Positions 63,214 through 64,000 of a stretch of 64,000 nucleotides of DNA are shown here, piece by piece. How positions within the stretch are numbered: position 1 is the first letter of the stretch; every line of letters begins with the position of its first letter. The notes below the pieces were generated by a model that ran no database searches, was not told the origin of the DNA, and saw only the letters and a list, made by a program, of their open reading frames with translations. This stretch comes from Paenibacillus polymyxa. Lineage in GTDB: Bacteria > Bacillota > Bacilli > Paenibacillales > Paenibacillaceae. Position numbers and translations under genes: made by a program. Where the stretch lies: NCBI RefSeq assembly GCF_015710975.1, contig NZ_CP049783.1:1-64000 (forward strand), written 5' to 3'.

Positions 63214-63522
63214 TTATTTTGTGTTAAAGTTCTCGTCGAACTTTTCGTTCGGTGTTTGTGCATTGCTTTGAATTTTGCTGCGACTGGAGTTTTGAACTTT
63301 TTGCGCTACTGCACTTGTACCGCCTTGATCTGTTGCAAATTCTTCATCATACTTCTCATTTGGTGTTTGGAAGTTGTCTTGAATTTTATTTTGTTCAGAC
63401 TGCTTCACCTTTTGAGAAACAACGCCTACCGTATCGTCCTGTGCAAATTCCGCTTTGAACTGATTTCCTGTGTTTGCCTTGAAGCCTTTGTTCATGAAAG
63501 AACTACCGCCTTGATTTGGCAT
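63214..63522 (-). CDS. Gamma-type small acid-soluble spore protein
   Basis: A 102-aa hydrophilic protein rich in Gln, Asn, Lys and Glu with two internal repeats of pattern QKV..S...KIQ.N.QTPNEK.DE.F (about residues 37-62 and 74-99). FKAEFAQDD and DEEFATDQ contain the EFA motif cut by the germination protease GPR. It stores amino acids in the spore and is degraded at germination. GGGAGG precedes ATG 63522, and a sigma-G promoter lies upstream, supporting forespore expression. Confidence 0.92.
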   Translation of the reverse strand: MPNQGGSSFMNKGFKANTGNQFKAEFAQDDTVGVVSQKVKQSEQNKIQDNFQTPNEKYDEEFATDQGGTSAVAQKVQNSSRSKIQSNAQTPNEKFDENFNTK

Positions 63523-63548
63523 ATTCCTCGACCTCCCAGTATGGTTTG

Positions 63549-63566
63549 CGGGATAAGCTCATCCCG
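63549..63566 (-). other. 5'-UTR stem-loop of the SASP transcript
   Basis: CGGGAT-GAGCTT-ATCCCG, beginning close to the expected transcription start downstream of the sigma-G -10; may stabilise the message. Confidence 0.5.
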
Positions 63567-63571
63567 AAACA

Positions 63572-63602
63572 TAGTATGTGAAGTCAGGAAAAACAATATT
63601 CA
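63572..63602 (-). promoter_or_regulatory. Sigma-G promoter of the SASP gene
   Basis: TGAATA (63597-63602) and CATACTA (63572-63578) with 18-bp spacing on the minus strand match the forespore sigma-G consensus. Confidence 0.8.
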
Positions 63603-63606
63603 AGGA

Positions 63607-64000
63607 TTATATGGAAGCATCCAGTGTCTCGGGCGGAATGGTCTTATGCGTTTCTATCGCCTTTTGCAGCGATTTTATCATTTTTTCGGTACACTTGCCG
63701 TTTCCTTTTTTTATGATTTGAACATCCACATCTTTCTTGCCCCATTCAGAATACACCTGCCGGATTGTTTTAAAATACAAGTCAATTTTATTGCCCTTAA
63801 TCGCTGAACCTGTATCTGCTACAATCCCGTAACCGTAACCTGGAATGTACAATATGCTGCCCAAAGGAAACATCTTCGGATCAGCCGCAATCGTGGACAG
63901 TGTATTTTTGTCACGACGCACTTTTACACCGGAATACGTAATACCGTAACCGGGATGATTCGGCCGTTTGCCAGTGGATTCATACCCTGCTGTATAACCT
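63607..64000 (-). CDS. 3D-domain protein (5' end beyond window)
   Basis: The frame runs in from the right edge. It carries a 3D domain named for its three conserved Asp: [54 protein letters not shown] and [18 protein letters not shown]. Such domains belong to MltA-like lytic transglycosylases and Rpf/YuiC-type proteins acting on peptidoglycan. A 30-residue tail ([16 protein letters not shown]...) follows the domain where most relatives end. The N-terminal part, probably an export signal and other domains, is outside the window. Confidence 0.88.
   Translation of the reverse strand, partial: GYTAGYESTGKRPNHPGYGITYSGVKVRRDKNTLSTIAADPKMFPLGSILYIPGYGYGIVADTGSAIKGNKIDLYFKTIRQVYSEWGKKDVDVQIIKKGNGKCTEKMIKSLQKAIETHKTIPPETLDASI

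Noticed and set aside
1..64000. tRNA, rRNA, CRISPR arrays, transposases, prophage genes, T-box or other riboswitches
   Set aside because: None was recognised on either strand; reading by eye could miss small RNAs.

Overview
The window reads as a chromosomal segment of a spore-forming Firmicute, most likely a Paenibacillus of the P. polymyxa group. The evidence is the spore genes (prkA, yhbH, spoVR, two CotS-like kinases, a gamma-type SASP behind a near-consensus sigma-G promoter), AGGAGG ribosome sites with frequent TTG/GTG starts, an SLH-anchored glycosidase, an Sfp-type phosphopantetheinyl transferase, and Fur and cre sites of Bacillus type. I saw no rRNA, tRNA, CRISPR array, prophage or insertion sequence.

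Layout: 0-2.7 kb is a Fur-controlled ferric-siderophore importer (binding lipoprotein plus a fused double permease that runs off the left edge). 2.8-17.5 kb is mixed accessory and housekeeping content: an IF-3 paralogue, an ANT(4')-like nucleotidyltransferase, DegV, an SLH-GH18 protein, a YtcJ-like amidohydrolase, Sfp, a secreted GH43/ricin-lectin protein under a cre site, a thioesterase, a cupin regulator divergent from an MFS pump, and AzlCD.

17.5-30.8 kb is a class I lanthipeptide locus. On the minus strand lie lanA-lanC1-regulator-lanB-lanT, then lanRK and lanFEG. A second lanC (lanC2) diverges from lanA on the plus strand. The 50-aa precursor (24708-24860) has an FDLD-type leader and a core with nisin-like A and B rings, five Cys in all. 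Unusual points are two LanC cyclases that both keep the zinc and catalytic residues, an orphan winged-helix regulator inside the biosynthetic operon, no LanP protease or LanI lipoprotein in view, and 11-bp-phased TTA-type hexamers ahead of both lanA and lanFEG. It may correspond to a lantibiotic already described from Paenibacillus (paenilan or elgicin type), but that cannot be settled without a database.

30.9-47.5 kb holds yhbH-spoVR, a propeller lipoprotein, two OmpR-type two-component systems, two PepSY proteins (one frameshifted in a C8 tract), a CotS-like pair, an arylamine N-acetyltransferase, a globin-coupled sensor interrupted by one amber codon, and prkA, the usual partner of yhbH and spoVR. 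47.7-64 kb holds a DUF2161 protein, a PLP aminotransferase, a ComA-like orphan regulator, a phosphodiester glycosidase pair, an AbrB-like factor with a zinc ribbon, trmL, serC, a 474-aa glnA of beta type, aroF, ispH, a two-component system next to an htrA protease, the SASP and the start of a 3D-domain protein. Most genes are closed by clear intrinsic terminators, many of them between convergent genes.
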